Shown here: piece by piece, positions 7,422 through 17,288 of the stretch
How the letters are laid out: each line of letters opens with the position of its first letter
Position numbering within the stretch: the first letter of the stretch is position 1
Origin: Gammaproteobacteria bacterium
GTDB taxonomy: Bacteria > Pseudomonadota > Gammaproteobacteria > Pseudomonadales > Azotimanducaceae
Assembly: GCA_002704225.1 (NCBI GenBank)
Contig: PAFU01000049.1
Coordinates: forward strand, 36,803 to 100,802
Length of the DNA: 64,000 nucleotides
Direction: 5' to 3'
Position numbers and translations under genes: made by a program
The notes under the pieces: model-generated
What the model was told of the DNA's origin: nothing
The model's input: the letters and a program-made list of their open reading frames with translations, nothing else
Databases searched by the model: none

Positions 7422-10028
7422 ATGAGCTTGGCGGTCAGTATCATCGCTCGCCGGGAGACCCTAGCCGAGGCAGTAGAAGCCTTGGCAGACCGGTATTGGA
7501 ACAACGAGCCCGTTGAGGACTTAGTCAGCGGACTGACCCAGACCTTTGATTCGCTGATCATCGATCTGTGGCAACAGCACTTCAACGAAATCAGCGGTTG
7601 CGCGCTCTTCGCCGTGGGCGGTTACGGGCGCGCGGAGCTACATCCCGGCTCGGATATCGATATTTTGGTTCTGGCCGAAAAGCCGCAGCGGCACAGAGAG
7701 GCCATTGAAGCCTTCCTGCGCGACGTCTTTGATCTCAACGTCGAAGTCGGCCACAGCGTGCGCGACATCAAAACCTGCATCAAAGAATGTCGGGGCGATA
7801 TTACCGTGGCCACTGCCCTGTTCGAACGCCGTTTTTTGACCGGTGACGCGAGCCTCATCGCCCCGCTCGACAAAGCCCTACAGCACCGCAAAATCTGGCC
7901 TATCGAAGATTTTTTCCTCGCTAAACGGGACGAACAGGTGGCGCGCCATCGCCACTACGACAACGTCGACTACAACTTGGAGCCGAACATCAAAACCTCT
8001 CCGGGGGGATTGCGCGACATCCACACGACGCTTTGGATCTGCAATCGACAGTTTGGTACCACGGACATTGAAGAACTGGTTCGGCTGGAAGTGCTGACGG
8101 ATATTGAGGCTCGATGGCTCAAAGACGGCAAACGGTTCTTATGGTGGGTTCGATACGGCCTGCACACCTTGGCCGGACGCAAGGAAGACCAATTGCACTT
8201 TGCCCGACAGCGCGAGTTGTCCCAACGTTTGGGGTTCATGGACACCGAGAGTAAATCCGCTGTTGAGCTGTTCATGCAGCATTACTATCGCCACGTCATG
8301 GCCCTGTCTGAAGTGAACGACATCATCCTGCAGTACTTTCAGGAAGACATTGTCGCTAAGAAGAAACCCACCATGGAGCCGCTGAACGAACGGTTCAGAC
8401 TGGTCAATCGACGGATCGACGTGGTCCAACCCGACATTTTCCTGAAAAACCCCTCTGCTATGCTGGAAATGTTCCTGCTGATGGCCCAGCGGGAGGAAAA
8501 TATTCGGGTTCGGGTGACGGCCATTCGTGCATTGCGCGATGCCGTGCATCTGATCGACGAGGAATTCCGCCAGAATCCAGAAAACTGCCGTCTGTTTTTG
8601 CGTATTCTCAAAGCCCCATACACCGTGGTGACACAGCTCACTCGGATGCGGCGCTACGGCGTGCTCGGCCGCTATCTGCCCGCCTTTGGCGACATCGTCG
8701 GCCAAATGCAGCACGACCTGTTTCATATCTATACCGTCGATGCCCATACCATGATGGTGATCCGGAATATGAGGCGCTTTCGTTACGAAGACGCGCTGGA
8801 TACTTTCCCCATCGCCCATCGATGCGTCAAAAGTATCCCGAAAGGTGAGCTGCTTTACATTGCCGGCCTGTTTCACGACATCGGCAAAGGGCGCGGCGGC
8901 GACCATTCGGAGCTGGGAGCCGAAGATGCCCGCGTGTTTTGCGAACAGCACGAACTGAACGAAACCGATACCGCGCTGGTATGCTGGCTGGTGAAACGTC
9001 ACCTCTACATGTCGTCTGTGGCACAGAACCAGGACATTTATGATCCAGAAGTCGTGGCGGAGTTCGCCCGAGAGGTGAAGTCTCAAATGCGTCTGGACTA
9101 TCTCTACGCCTTGACGGTTGCCGACATCAACGCGACCAATCCAACCCTGTGGAATGGTTGGCGAGCGACCCTGATGCGTCACCTCTATGCAGAAACCCGG
9201 CGCGTTTTTCAGACTCAGGAAGAACCGTTGGACCGACAAGAAAGTATTCAGGCCTTCCAAGAGAGTGCTCTCGACCAGCTCGAATCCGACCTGCCAGACC
9301 GACAGGCGGCTGACCTCCAACAGATTTGGCAGGACCTTGGCGAAGATTTTTTCTTGCGCCACACCACGCCCGAAATCGTATCCCTGAGCAAACGACTGCT
9401 GGAGCATGGCGATAACACCACGGCCTTTGTGGGTCTTTCTGCGCCACAAACCGGCGCAGCCGATGAGGGCGCAACCAAGATTTACGTTTTGGATCAAGAC
9501 CGACCAAAAACCTTTGCAGCACTGGTCGTCACACTGAGCCAGCTGGGACTCACCGTGGTTGACGCCTACATCAGCAGGGCCAGCAGTGATCGCTACTTCG
9601 ATATGTTTACTGTCCTCGACGAGGACGGAACGGAAGTATCAGACCCAGCATTGCGCGACGGCATTGTGGACCGGGTGAAAGCCACGCTCGCGAATCCCGA
9701 ACCCGCGACCAGTGGTGCGACTCAGCGGGTGTCACGGCAGCTCAAAGAACTGAAAGTGCCCGCCAGCGTCAGCCTCACGGCCCAAGAAGATGATCTCACC
9801 GCCGTACTGAACGTAACGGCCTCTGATCGTCCGGGCCTGCTGGCGAACATCGCCTTGGTACTCGTCGAGCTGGGTTTGGAAATCACATCAGCGCGCATCA
9901 CTACCCTAGGCGAGCGGGTGGAAGATGTCTTTTTGGTCACCCGAGCGGACGGACAGAGCCTAAACGATGCGCAGCAATGCTATGACATCGAACAGGCCAT
10001 TCGTCAGCGTTTGGATCAAGCCCTTTAA
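7422..10028 (+). CDS. glnD: Bifunctional PII uridylyltransferase / uridylyl-removing enzyme
   Basis: Nitrogen-status sensor that uridylylates and deuridylylates PII proteins in response to glutamine. 868 aa, close to the family norm of about 890. The N-terminal nucleotidyltransferase has GGYGRAELHPGSDIDIL at residues 66-82. A central HD domain has FHDIGKGRGGDHS with the His-Asp pair at 485-486. Two C-terminal ACT domains bind glutamine: about 695-770, then from about 795 beginning NVTASDRPGLLANIA. All catalytic motifs look intact. The map-glnD-dapC order is typical of Pseudomonas-like genomes. No PII gene is in the window. Confidence 0.97.
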   Translation: MSLAVSIIARRETLAEAVEALADRYWNNEPVEDLVSGLTQTFDSLIIDLWQQHFNEISGCALFAVGGYGRAELHPGSDIDILVLAEKPQRHREAIEAFLRDVFDLNVEVGHSVRDIKTCIKECRGDITVATALFERRFLTGDASLIAPLDKALQHRKIWPIEDFFLAKRDEQVARHRHYDNVDYNLEPNIKTSPGGLRDIHTTLWICNRQFGTTDIEELVRLEVLTDIEARWLKDGKRFLWWVRYGLHTLAGRKEDQLHFARQRELSQRLGFMDTESKSAVELFMQHYYRHVMALSEVNDIILQYFQEDIVAKKKPTMEPLNERFRLVNRRIDVVQPDIFLKNPSAMLEMFLLMAQREENIRVRVTAIRALRDAVHLIDEEFRQNPENCRLFLRILKAPYTVVTQLTRMRRYGVLGRYLPAFGDIVGQMQHDLFHIYTVDAHTMMVIRNMRRFRYEDALDTFPIAHRCVKSIPKGELLYIAGLFHDIGKGRGGDHSELGAEDARVFCEQHELNETDTALVCWLVKRHLYMSSVAQNQDIYDPEVVAEFAREVKSQMRLDYLYALTVADINATNPTLWNGWRATLMRHLYAETRRVFQTQEEPLDRQESIQAFQESALDQLESDLPDRQAADLQQIWQDLGEDFFLRHTTPEIVSLSKRLLEHGDNTTAFVGLSAPQTGAADEGATKIYVLDQDRPKTFAALVVTLSQLGLTVVDAYISRASSDRYFDMFTVLDEDGTEVSDPALRDGIVDRVKATLANPEPATSGATQRVSRQLKELKVPASVSLTAQEDDLTAVLNVTASDRPGLLANIALVLVELGLEITSARITTLGERVEDVFLVTRADGQSLNDAQQCYDIEQAIRQRLDQAL

Positions 10029-10054
10029 CTCGTCAGGACAGGAATACAACCGCC

Positions 10055-11299
10055 GTGTCGAACCACAGATTAACGCAGCTCCAACCCTATCCTTTTGAAC
10101 GATTGCGCGAGCTTCACAAGGATTGGCAACACCAAGGCGACCTGGCGCATATCCCACTATCCCTTGGTGAACCCAAGCATCCGCCACCGCGCTTTGTGGT
10201 TGAAGCGCTTGCCAACGCCGATGCGCTGACCCAGCAGCTGGGTATGTATCCTGCCACCAAGGGTAGCGACGATCTGCGCTCGGCCATCAGCGAATGGTTG
10301 GAGCGTCGGTTCGCGATCAGCGTCGATCCAGACCAGCAAATTCTGCCAGTCTATGGCACGCGGGAAGCGTTGTTCGCAGTTGCGCAGGCACTGTTAAGTG
10401 GCCGACAAGGTTCCCTGGTGGGCATGCCCAATCCGTTCTATCAAATCTACGAAGGCGCTGCCCTACTGGCCGGTGCCGGCCCGTTATACATAGCCAATCT
10501 GGAAGAAAACGATTATCGAGCTGATTTCTCAACGGTCACCGACGCCCAATGGCAGGCTATTGAAATGGTCTACGTCTGCTCCCCGGGCAACCCGACAGGC
10601 CAAATCATGTCCGAAACGGATTTGGAGGAACTGATCGCCCTCGCCCATAGACACGACTTCATCATCGTCAGCGACGAGTGCTACAGCGAGCTCTATTACG
10701 ATGATAAAAACATTCCCAGCAGTCTGCTGGCGGTGGCCCAGCGGGTGTCCCAGCACACGGGCAAACGCCCATTCGAGCGCTGCCTGAGCTTCCACAGTTT
10801 ATCCAAACGCTCGAACCTGCCAGGACTGCGCAGCGGCTTCGCGGCCGGCGACAGCGAACTGATTCGCCAGTACCTGAGCTATCGTACCTACCACGGCTGC
10901 GCCATGTCCGCACACCACCAGCACGCGAGTGCGCTGGCGTGGCGAGATGAATCTCATGTGATCGAAAACCGCCAGATGTATCGAGATAAATTCTCGGCGG
11001 TCAGCGACATTCTGGCGCCCCACTACGCCCTACGTCAGCCACAGGGTGGTTTCTACCATTGGTTGCGCACCCCGATCGACGACCTAAGCTTCAGCCAACA
11101 CCTGCTGCAAGAACAACATGTTACTGTCATGCCGGGCACCTTTTTAGGTCGGGGCACGACGACAAATACGGTGCCCGGAGGCAACCCAGGCCAAGGTCAT
11201 GTGCGGGTAGCGTGGGTGGCAGCAAAGGAAGATTGCTTGGTTGCCGCGCAACGTTTGGCCAACTTTGCCATCAACTTATCCGCCAACGGGGGCCCGTAG
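10055..11299 (+). CDS. dapC: Succinyldiaminopimelate aminotransferase
   Basis: PLP enzyme that makes N-succinyl-LL-2,6-diaminopimelate in the succinylase branch of lysine and peptidoglycan precursor synthesis. 414 aa, fold-type I aminotransferase. The PLP-binding lysine is K251 in FHSLSKRSNLPGLRSGF. CSPGNPTGQIM and VSDECYSELYYDD are the cofactor-contact motifs. The start is GTG, giving MSNHRLTQLQPYPFERL, which matches the typical DapC beginning, with AGGA upstream. It lies 26 bases after glnD and just before dapD and dapE, which favours DapC over a generic aminotransferase. Confidence 0.93.
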   Translation: MSNHRLTQLQPYPFERLRELHKDWQHQGDLAHIPLSLGEPKHPPPRFVVEALANADALTQQLGMYPATKGSDDLRSAISEWLERRFAISVDPDQQILPVYGTREALFAVAQALLSGRQGSLVGMPNPFYQIYEGAALLAGAGPLYIANLEENDYRADFSTVTDAQWQAIEMVYVCSPGNPTGQIMSETDLEELIALAHRHDFIIVSDECYSELYYDDKNIPSSLLAVAQRVSQHTGKRPFERCLSFHSLSKRSNLPGLRSGFAAGDSELIRQYLSYRTYHGCAMSAHHQHASALAWRDESHVIENRQMYRDKFSAVSDILAPHYALRQPQGGFYHWLRTPIDDLSFSQHLLQEQHVTVMPGTFLGRGTTTNTVPGGNPGQGHVRVAWVAAKEDCLVAAQRLANFAINLSANGGP

Positions 11300-11363
11300 A
11301 CTCGAATCCTGACAGGAGCCACGGTAGACTGCGGCCTCCTTCTGAGACAGCAAGAGATACTAG

Positions 11364-12380
11364 ATGACTGCAACATTTGCCTTCGCGGTTGGCATCCGCA
11401 ACACCAATGGTGCCGGACTGGTACTCGACTGCCTTTACCCGGCTCCGGTGATGAATCCCCAAGGGCCTGTGGCCGACGCCATTGCCGAACTGCCAGAGGG
11501 CATTAGCACTCTCAACGATGCAGCCATCGATGCTCTGCAATCCACGGCTCCAAGCCTGATTCCCCCGGTTCTGCTGAAAAACCACCGTGAGAGTTCGTCA
11601 AATCAAGAGATGGTCGCTGTGCGACTTACAAATGACAACGACATCGGCAGCACCGAAGAGGCGTATTTAAAGCTGCACTTGCTGTCACACCGACTGACTC
11701 TTCCTAACACACTAAATTTGAATGGTATTTTTGCCCATCTGCCCAACCTAGCCTGGACGTCAGCCGGGCCGATTGAGGTAGGCGAACTGCCCGAGGCGCT
11801 GCTAAACGCACGCGCACAAGGCCTCAATCTCGAGGTGTTCTCTGTCGACAAATTCCCCAAGATGGTGAACTACGTGGTTCCGACAGGGGTACGCATCGCC
11901 GACGCCAGCCGAATCCGACTCGGTGCCTACTTAGGTGAAGGCACCACGGTCATGCACGAGGGCTTTGTGAACTTCAACGCGGCGGCGTTAGGCCCCAACA
12001 TGGTCGAAGGCCGTATCTCTCAAGGGGTCACCATTGGTGCCGGAACGGATCTTGGCGGCAGTTCCAGCACCCAAGGTACCTTGTCCGGTGGCGGCGAAAT
12101 CGTCATCAGTATCGGTGAGCAATGCCTTGTCGGCGCTAACGCAGGTACCGGCATCCCGCTGGGAGATCGATGCACTATCGAAGCCGGGCTGTACATCACC
12201 GCCGGCACACCGGTAACCGTAAAAGACGAGCACGGAGAGGTGGTTCGACAGGTCAAAGCCAGAGATCTGGCCGGACACTCGGATCTGCTGTTCATCCGCG
12301 ACGCGCAAACCGGTCAGGTAGTATGCAGAACCAACCGTCGGGCCATCGAACTGAACGACACTCTGCACAGACACAACTGA
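11364..12380 (+). CDS. dapD: Tetrahydrodipicolinate N-succinyltransferase
   Basis: Transfers succinyl from succinyl-CoA to tetrahydrodipicolinate, the first step of the succinylase lysine pathway. 338 aa, the longer Pseudomonas-type DapD rather than the 274-aa E. coli form. The C-terminal half is a left-handed beta-helix with hexapeptide repeats, for example GEGTTVMHEGFVNFNAAALG and ISQGVTIGAGTDLGGSSS. ATG start. The stop codon TGA overlaps the dapE ATG by one base, indicating coupled translation. Confidence 0.95.
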   Translation: MTATFAFAVGIRNTNGAGLVLDCLYPAPVMNPQGPVADAIAELPEGISTLNDAAIDALQSTAPSLIPPVLLKNHRESSSNQEMVAVRLTNDNDIGSTEEAYLKLHLLSHRLTLPNTLNLNGIFAHLPNLAWTSAGPIEVGELPEALLNARAQGLNLEVFSVDKFPKMVNYVVPTGVRIADASRIRLGAYLGEGTTVMHEGFVNFNAAALGPNMVEGRISQGVTIGAGTDLGGSSSTQGTLSGGGEIVISIGEQCLVGANAGTGIPLGDRCTIEAGLYITAGTPVTVKDEHGEVVRQVKARDLAGHSDLLFIRDAQTGQVVCRTNRRAIELNDTLHRHN

Positions 12381-13552
12381 TGAGCCAAGCCCAGTCTATT
12401 CTTGAACTCGCTCAAGCCCTGATCCGGCGCGTATCAGTCACGCCGGAAGACGCCGGATGCCAAGAACTCATCGGTGAGCTGCTGCGAGACCTAGGCTTCG
12501 TTACGGAACAAATTAACGCCCACGGCGTGCACAATCTCTGGGCATGGCGCGGCCAAGACCCCAGCGAGGCGGACGGCCCGCATCTCATGTTCGCAGGCCA
12601 TACCGATGTGGTGCCATCCGGCCCGGTCGAAGACTGGGATACACCACCGTTTGAGCCGACCATTCGCGACGGTATGCTGTATGGGCGCGGTGCGGCGGAC
12701 ATGAAATCCAGCCTTGCAGCGATGATTTATGCTATCGAATCATTATTAAAAAAAGATGGTAACCCCATAGGAACATTGATCTTTTTAATCACCAGCGACG
12801 AAGAAGGCGACGCCATACACGGTACTCGCCACGCGATCCGCGAACTGGCGAGCCGAGGCATTCGCCCAGACTACTGCATTGTCGGAGAACCCAGCTCGAG
12901 CGAACAACTGGGTGATGTCGTACGCTGCGGCCGACGCGGTTCATTGAATGGCAACGTCACCGTTAAGGGCATCCAAGGCCATGTGGCCTATCCAGATTCC
13001 GTGGCGAACCCCATTCACATGGCGGCTCCGGCCTTAGCCGCCCTGGCTGACGAAGTTTGGGATACCGGCAACGCCTACTACCCGCCTTCCAGCCTGCAAA
13101 TATCGAACATCCAATCCGGCACCGGAGCGACCAACGTGGTGCCCGGAGAGCTGACCGCATTGTTTAACATCCGCTTCAATACCGAGCAGACCGAGGCCGT
13201 TTTGCGGAGTCGGGTTGAGGAAATCTTCCAGCAGCACGGTTTGGAAACCGAGTTTCAGTGGCAACTGTCAGGCCCTCCCTTCTTGACCGTCAACGGTGCG
13301 CTAACCGCCGCGGTACAGGCAGCCGTCCTCGAGGAAACCGGACTGGAGACCGAACTCTCCACATCCGGCGGCACCTCGGATGGCCGCTTCATTTCACCTT
13401 GGGACGGAGCAGGCGAGGCTCGGGTTGAAGTCGTCGAGCTGGGCCCAATCAACGCCACCATTCATAAAATCAACGAGTGCGTCGCAATCAACGACCTCGC
13501 ACCCTTAGCCAGGATCTATGAGGGTATTGCGGTACGCTTGCTGAAAAAATAG
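12380..13552 (+). CDS. dapE: Succinyl-diaminopimelate desuccinylase
   Basis: Zinc-dependent M20 hydrolase releasing LL-diaminopimelate from its succinyl form. 390 aa. Metal and catalytic residues: H74 and D76 in FAGHTDVVPSG, the Asp of GRGAADMKSS, the Glu pair of SDEEGDAIHG, and the Glu of VGEPSSSE. I set the start at the ATG sharing its A with the dapD stop (TGATG). The same frame is open for 70 codons further upstream inside dapD, but that extension has no domain similarity. Confidence 0.97.
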   Translation: MSQAQSILELAQALIRRVSVTPEDAGCQELIGELLRDLGFVTEQINAHGVHNLWAWRGQDPSEADGPHLMFAGHTDVVPSGPVEDWDTPPFEPTIRDGMLYGRGAADMKSSLAAMIYAIESLLKKDGNPIGTLIFLITSDEEGDAIHGTRHAIRELASRGIRPDYCIVGEPSSSEQLGDVVRCGRRGSLNGNVTVKGIQGHVAYPDSVANPIHMAAPALAALADEVWDTGNAYYPPSSLQISNIQSGTGATNVVPGELTALFNIRFNTEQTEAVLRSRVEEIFQQHGLETEFQWQLSGPPFLTVNGALTAAVQAAVLEETGLETELSTSGGTSDGRFISPWDGAGEARVEVVELGPINATIHKINECVAINDLAPLARIYEGIAVRLLKK

Positions 13553-13564
13553 CTGGGCGAATTT

Positions 13565-14290
13565 GTGATAATCCGGATCGCCATCATTGCAAGCTTGGGT
13601 GTTCTCTGGGTACTGGTGAATTTCCCCGCCAGCCTGGTGCGCAACGTGATCGACAGCGATCAATTTGCCTTGATCGCGCCGAATGGCACCGTATGGCAGG
13701 GCTCCGCGAGGCTGGTCACGGCACTCGGCATCGAGAGCCGAATCCAATGGCAGACGACCCTTTGGCGGCCGGGCCTTGACCTCAACATCACCGACAAAAA
13801 CAGCGCAATCACCGGCCGGATCGAGTTTGGCATCGCGGCGCAGAAACTCCAACTCACCGGAACAATCGATGCAAGCACGCTGGCCCCCTTACTGCGGCGC
13901 TACGATCTCTTCCTGCCGGGGACGTTTACGCTAAACCAGATGACCTTTCTTTGGCAGCCGCCAACTGCACGAATGGCGGCACCCTCCAGCCTGATATGGA
14001 GTGGCGGAGATCTGCGCTACATCCTGGCTAAACGGCAGTACCAGGCAGTTATGCCTCCGCTCGTGGCCAAGGTAGCGAGCAACCCACAGGGCGAACTGGA
14101 AGCACGAGTTGTCGCTGACGATCAGAACGATGCGCTACTGATGATTCTGCGCTGGAAAAACAATGGCAATCTGTACTTTGGCGTCACCCGCAGGATGCTG
14201 CGTCTGGCCAACTACCCCTGGTCTGGCGGCGAGTCCGAATCCACATTAATCTTCGAAGTAGAACGCAAACTGACGCAGCCTCCGGGCTAA
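13565..14290 (+). CDS. gspN: Type II secretion system protein N
   Basis: Accessory inner-membrane/periplasmic component of the type II secretion system. 241 aa with one N-terminal transmembrane segment (about residues 2-20, IIRIAIIASLGVLWVLV) and a periplasmic domain. GTVWQGSARLV and LRYILAKRQY fit the GspN family, which is weakly conserved. GTG start 12 bases after dapE. Immediately before gspC and gspD, which strengthens the call. Confidence 0.8.
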   Translation: MIIRIAIIASLGVLWVLVNFPASLVRNVIDSDQFALIAPNGTVWQGSARLVTALGIESRIQWQTTLWRPGLDLNITDKNSAITGRIEFGIAAQKLQLTGTIDASTLAPLLRRYDLFLPGTFTLNQMTFLWQPPTARMAAPSSLIWSGGDLRYILAKRQYQAVMPPLVAKVASNPQGELEARVVADDQNDALLMILRWKNNGNLYFGVTRRMLRLANYPWSGGESESTLIFEVERKLTQPPG

Positions 14291-14401
14291 TGGCCCAAAT
14301 AGCGCAAATGCCGCTGGCATTTTCGCCACAAGCCATCACAATCACGATTTTCGTGCCGGATCGCATCCTGCGGCCAACACAGTAACAGAGACGCTCTTCT
14401 C

Positions 14402-15280
14402 ATGCCCCAATCTCTCCAGCTTTGGCTACCAAGGGCCTTGACCTTACTGCAATGGGTATGCGGCCTGGGCATCGCCTACGCCATCGCTAACACAACCCTG
14501 GTATTGGTTGGCGACGGAACAAGCCCTGTCCAGCCATCCCAATCGCCAGCAGCATTCGCTGCGGACTCACGCTCGCTGCCGCCGGCGCCGACTGTGGCGG
14601 AACTGACCAAGCGAGATCTGTTTGGCAACGCCGGTCCGGCCAACGCCATACGCTCATCTGTGCCGGCAGTGCCAACGCGTCTGCCATTGACGCTCGAAGC
14701 TGTTTTTGTCAGCAGCAGACCGGAACAATCCAGTGCCATCATTTCTCAACGTGGCAAGCCGGGCAAACTGTATGGCCCCGGCGATACGCTACCGGGCAAT
14801 GCCCGGTTGTCCGAAGTCGAGGCGACGCAGGTTATTCTGCAGCGCGCAGGGGTAAGAGAGGCACTCGCCTTTAAGTCGAAATTCCAAGCGACATCCCACC
14901 AAGCTTCGCAGCCCGGGCGGCAAGCCAACACCACGTCGAATCAGACAACGCCGCGGGACTCGAAGAAGCCGCTGCTTCAGCAACTCACGACAGAGCTTGC
15001 CCAAGACCCTGACACCGCGCTCGAACGATTAGGCGTGAGTCAGAACAAAGGCGGCGGCTATCGGGTCAGCAGTTCCGCTAGCAACCCGTATTTGACGCAA
15101 TCCGGATTACAGGCTGGCGATGTTGTACTGTCCATCAATGGACGTCCGCTGGGCGATATCAGCGTTGATCGCATGGCCCTGGCCAACCTTGCGACCTCTG
15201 ACAGCGTCCGCGTGGAATTGCTTCGCAATGGCCAAACGCTGACCATTACCACCCGAGTGCCCGAAACACTTCGTCAATAA
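14402..15280 (+). CDS. gspC: Type II secretion system inner membrane protein GspC
   Basis: Couples the inner-membrane platform to the secretin. 292 aa: a short cytoplasmic N-terminus, one membrane segment (about residues 11-37), then the HR domain (LTKRDLFGNAG through GPGDTLPGNARL), which contacts the secretin N0 domain. A poly-Gln/Thr/Ser linker follows, then a C-terminal PDZ domain (SGLQAGDVVLSINGRPLGD). A 111-base gap upstream separates it from gspN. It ends 12 bases before gspD. Confidence 0.92.
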   Translation: MPQSLQLWLPRALTLLQWVCGLGIAYAIANTTLVLVGDGTSPVQPSQSPAAFAADSRSLPPAPTVAELTKRDLFGNAGPANAIRSSVPAVPTRLPLTLEAVFVSSRPEQSSAIISQRGKPGKLYGPGDTLPGNARLSEVEATQVILQRAGVREALAFKSKFQATSHQASQPGRQANTTSNQTTPRDSKKPLLQQLTTELAQDPDTALERLGVSQNKGGGYRVSSSASNPYLTQSGLQAGDVVLSINGRPLGDISVDRMALANLATSDSVRVELLRNGQTLTITTRVPETLRQ

Positions 15281-15292
15281 TCGAGTTTACTT

Positions 15293-17248
15293 ATGACCGC
15301 AATGCCACTCCGAAACGCATTTTACCCTAGCAAGCACGTTGCCCTAGCGTTGCTGATGGCTCTCTTCCTAGCCAATGCATCACCCACCGCTACAGCACAA
15401 GCCAGTGCCGAGGAAGAGCAAACCTGGCAAATGGCGACGCGCAACGCGGATATTCAGGAATTTGTTGCCCAGGTCGCAAAAATCACCGGCAAAACCTTTG
15501 TCATCGACCCCAAACTCAAGGGCCAAGTCAACGTGGTGTCTGAGACCCCCCTGGGCAAGCAGGGTGTGTACGAACTGTTCCTCAGCGTCCTGAGACTGCA
15601 AAACTACACCGCCGTGCCCTCTGGCAACGTGATTCGTATTCAGCAAAGCGCGACCGGCAAGCAAACTCCCGGGGCACAAGACAACGCGCTCAACGCAGCC
15701 CCAGAAGAACTGGTCACAGAAATCATCGCTGTACAGAACGTAAAATCCGAAGACCTGCTAAAAATCCTTAGGCCACTGATTCCGCAATACGGTCATATTG
15801 GTAGTGTCAGCCAACCCAACGTCATCATCCTTTCCGACCACGCCGACAACATTTCGCGCCTGAAGAGCATCATCGCCGATATTGACGTCGCGCAGACCAA
15901 CGACATTGTCATGGTGCCCTTGAAAGAAGCTTGGGTAGGCAATGTGGTGGACATCCTGCAAAAAGTCGCACCGGATCAGTTGGGCCCCAATGCTCAAGGA
16001 CCCCAGCGCATTCAGATCATCGCCAACGAGCGCAACAATTCCCTCGTGCTGAGAGGACAAACCGCTTCCATCGCGGAATTACTGCAGATCATCGAGAAGT
16101 TGGACCGCCCCACGACCACCACCGATGCCACCCAAGTGGTGATGTTGAATCACGCCGACGCAGACAATGTGGCCAACATTTTGAACAGCCTGATCAGTCA
16201 GCGCGATAACCAATCAAATACGGGCAACAGCGGCAGCATTACCATTCAACCCGATACCAGCCTGAATGCCATCGTTGTGCGTGCAGACCCGACGGCAATG
16301 AACGAAGTGCTCAACATCGTCCAGCGCCTGGATACACCACGGGCGCAGGTATTGATCGAAGCTGCCATTGTAGAAATCAGTATGAACGACGACTTCGAGG
16401 CCGGGGTTGAACTGGCGTCACTGGACTCAAGTGGCGAAAACGTTCCACTGGTAAATACCGCCATGGGCACCACCGTTTCATCGCTGCTAGGCGCCATGAT
16501 CAACGAAGACGGCACGGTGAATAACGCGCCAGTAGCAGCCTTGGGAGGCGTAACAAAACCCACCCTCGCTGTGGCTCAGGTGGATCTTGATGGGGTCTCC
16601 TTTGGCGCGGTTGTGAGTGCGCTTGCCAGTCTCAGCAATGCTAATTTGCTGTCGACGCCAAGCATCGTAACGCTCGATAACACCGAAGCTAAAATTGTGG
16701 TTGGCGAAGAAATCCCCTTCCGCTCGGGTTCGTTCACCACGACAGGTGATGGATCAAACAACCCGTTCACCACCGTCACCCGCGAAGACGTAGGCATTGA
16801 ACTCACGGTGACGCCCCACGTATACGACAACAAAGAAGTCCGTATGGAGGTTGCGCAAAACATTTCAAACGTTCTCGACAGCACGGTGGGCAGCTCTACC
16901 TTTGCCGACGTAGTCACCTCCAAACGCTCCATCGAGACTACCGTCTTAGCCTCGTCGGGAGAAACCATCGTCCTGGGCGGCCTGATTCAAGACAACGCCA
17001 ACCGCAGCGAAAACCGCGTCCCGGTATTGGGCAGCATTCCGGTCATTGGCAATCTGTTCAAGTCGAAGAGCAAAAGGCAGGTGAAAACCAATTTGGTGGT
17101 TTTTATCAGACCAACGGTTATCGCAGACAAAGATCAAAACAGCGATCTAACCCGCGCGAAGCTTAACGGCATTTGGGAAGTCGGCGGCGCCGAAGGCGAG
17201 ACAATTTCCGAAGACGATCTCTTTACCGGGGATATTCCTAAACCTTGA
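15293..17248 (+). CDS. gspD: Type II secretion system secretin GspD
   Basis: Outer membrane channel of the type II secretion system. 651 aa. Signal peptide about residues 1-36 (cleavage near AQA/SAEE). N0 domain (MATRNADIQEFVAQVAKITG), three N1-N3 KH-like repeats, then the secretin core with VLIEAAIVEI, LSTPSIVTLDNTEAKIVVGEEIPF and VPVLGSIPVIGNLF. ATG at 15293; an internal ATG three codons on is also possible. The E-M genes of the system do not follow; plsB does. Confidence 0.96.
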   Translation: MTAMPLRNAFYPSKHVALALLMALFLANASPTATAQASAEEEQTWQMATRNADIQEFVAQVAKITGKTFVIDPKLKGQVNVVSETPLGKQGVYELFLSVLRLQNYTAVPSGNVIRIQQSATGKQTPGAQDNALNAAPEELVTEIIAVQNVKSEDLLKILRPLIPQYGHIGSVSQPNVIILSDHADNISRLKSIIADIDVAQTNDIVMVPLKEAWVGNVVDILQKVAPDQLGPNAQGPQRIQIIANERNNSLVLRGQTASIAELLQIIEKLDRPTTTTDATQVVMLNHADADNVANILNSLISQRDNQSNTGNSGSITIQPDTSLNAIVVRADPTAMNEVLNIVQRLDTPRAQVLIEAAIVEISMNDDFEAGVELASLDSSGENVPLVNTAMGTTVSSLLGAMINEDGTVNNAPVAALGGVTKPTLAVAQVDLDGVSFGAVVSALASLSNANLLSTPSIVTLDNTEAKIVVGEEIPFRSGSFTTTGDGSNNPFTTVTREDVGIELTVTPHVYDNKEVRMEVAQNISNVLDSTVGSSTFADVVTSKRSIETTVLASSGETIVLGGLIQDNANRSENRVPVLGSIPVIGNLFKSKSKRQVKTNLVVFIRPTVIADKDQNSDLTRAKLNGIWEVGGAEGETISEDDLFTGDIPKP

Positions 17249-17288
17249 TGGAATCACCGATTTGATCAGCTGAGGTCGAGATTTGATC

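Noticed and set aside
8139..9497. A 452-codon open frame on the minus strand opposite glnD
   Set aside because: glnD on the plus strand has intact NTase, HD and ACT motifs across this stretch. The antisense frame shows no domain and is a by-product of GC-rich codon use.
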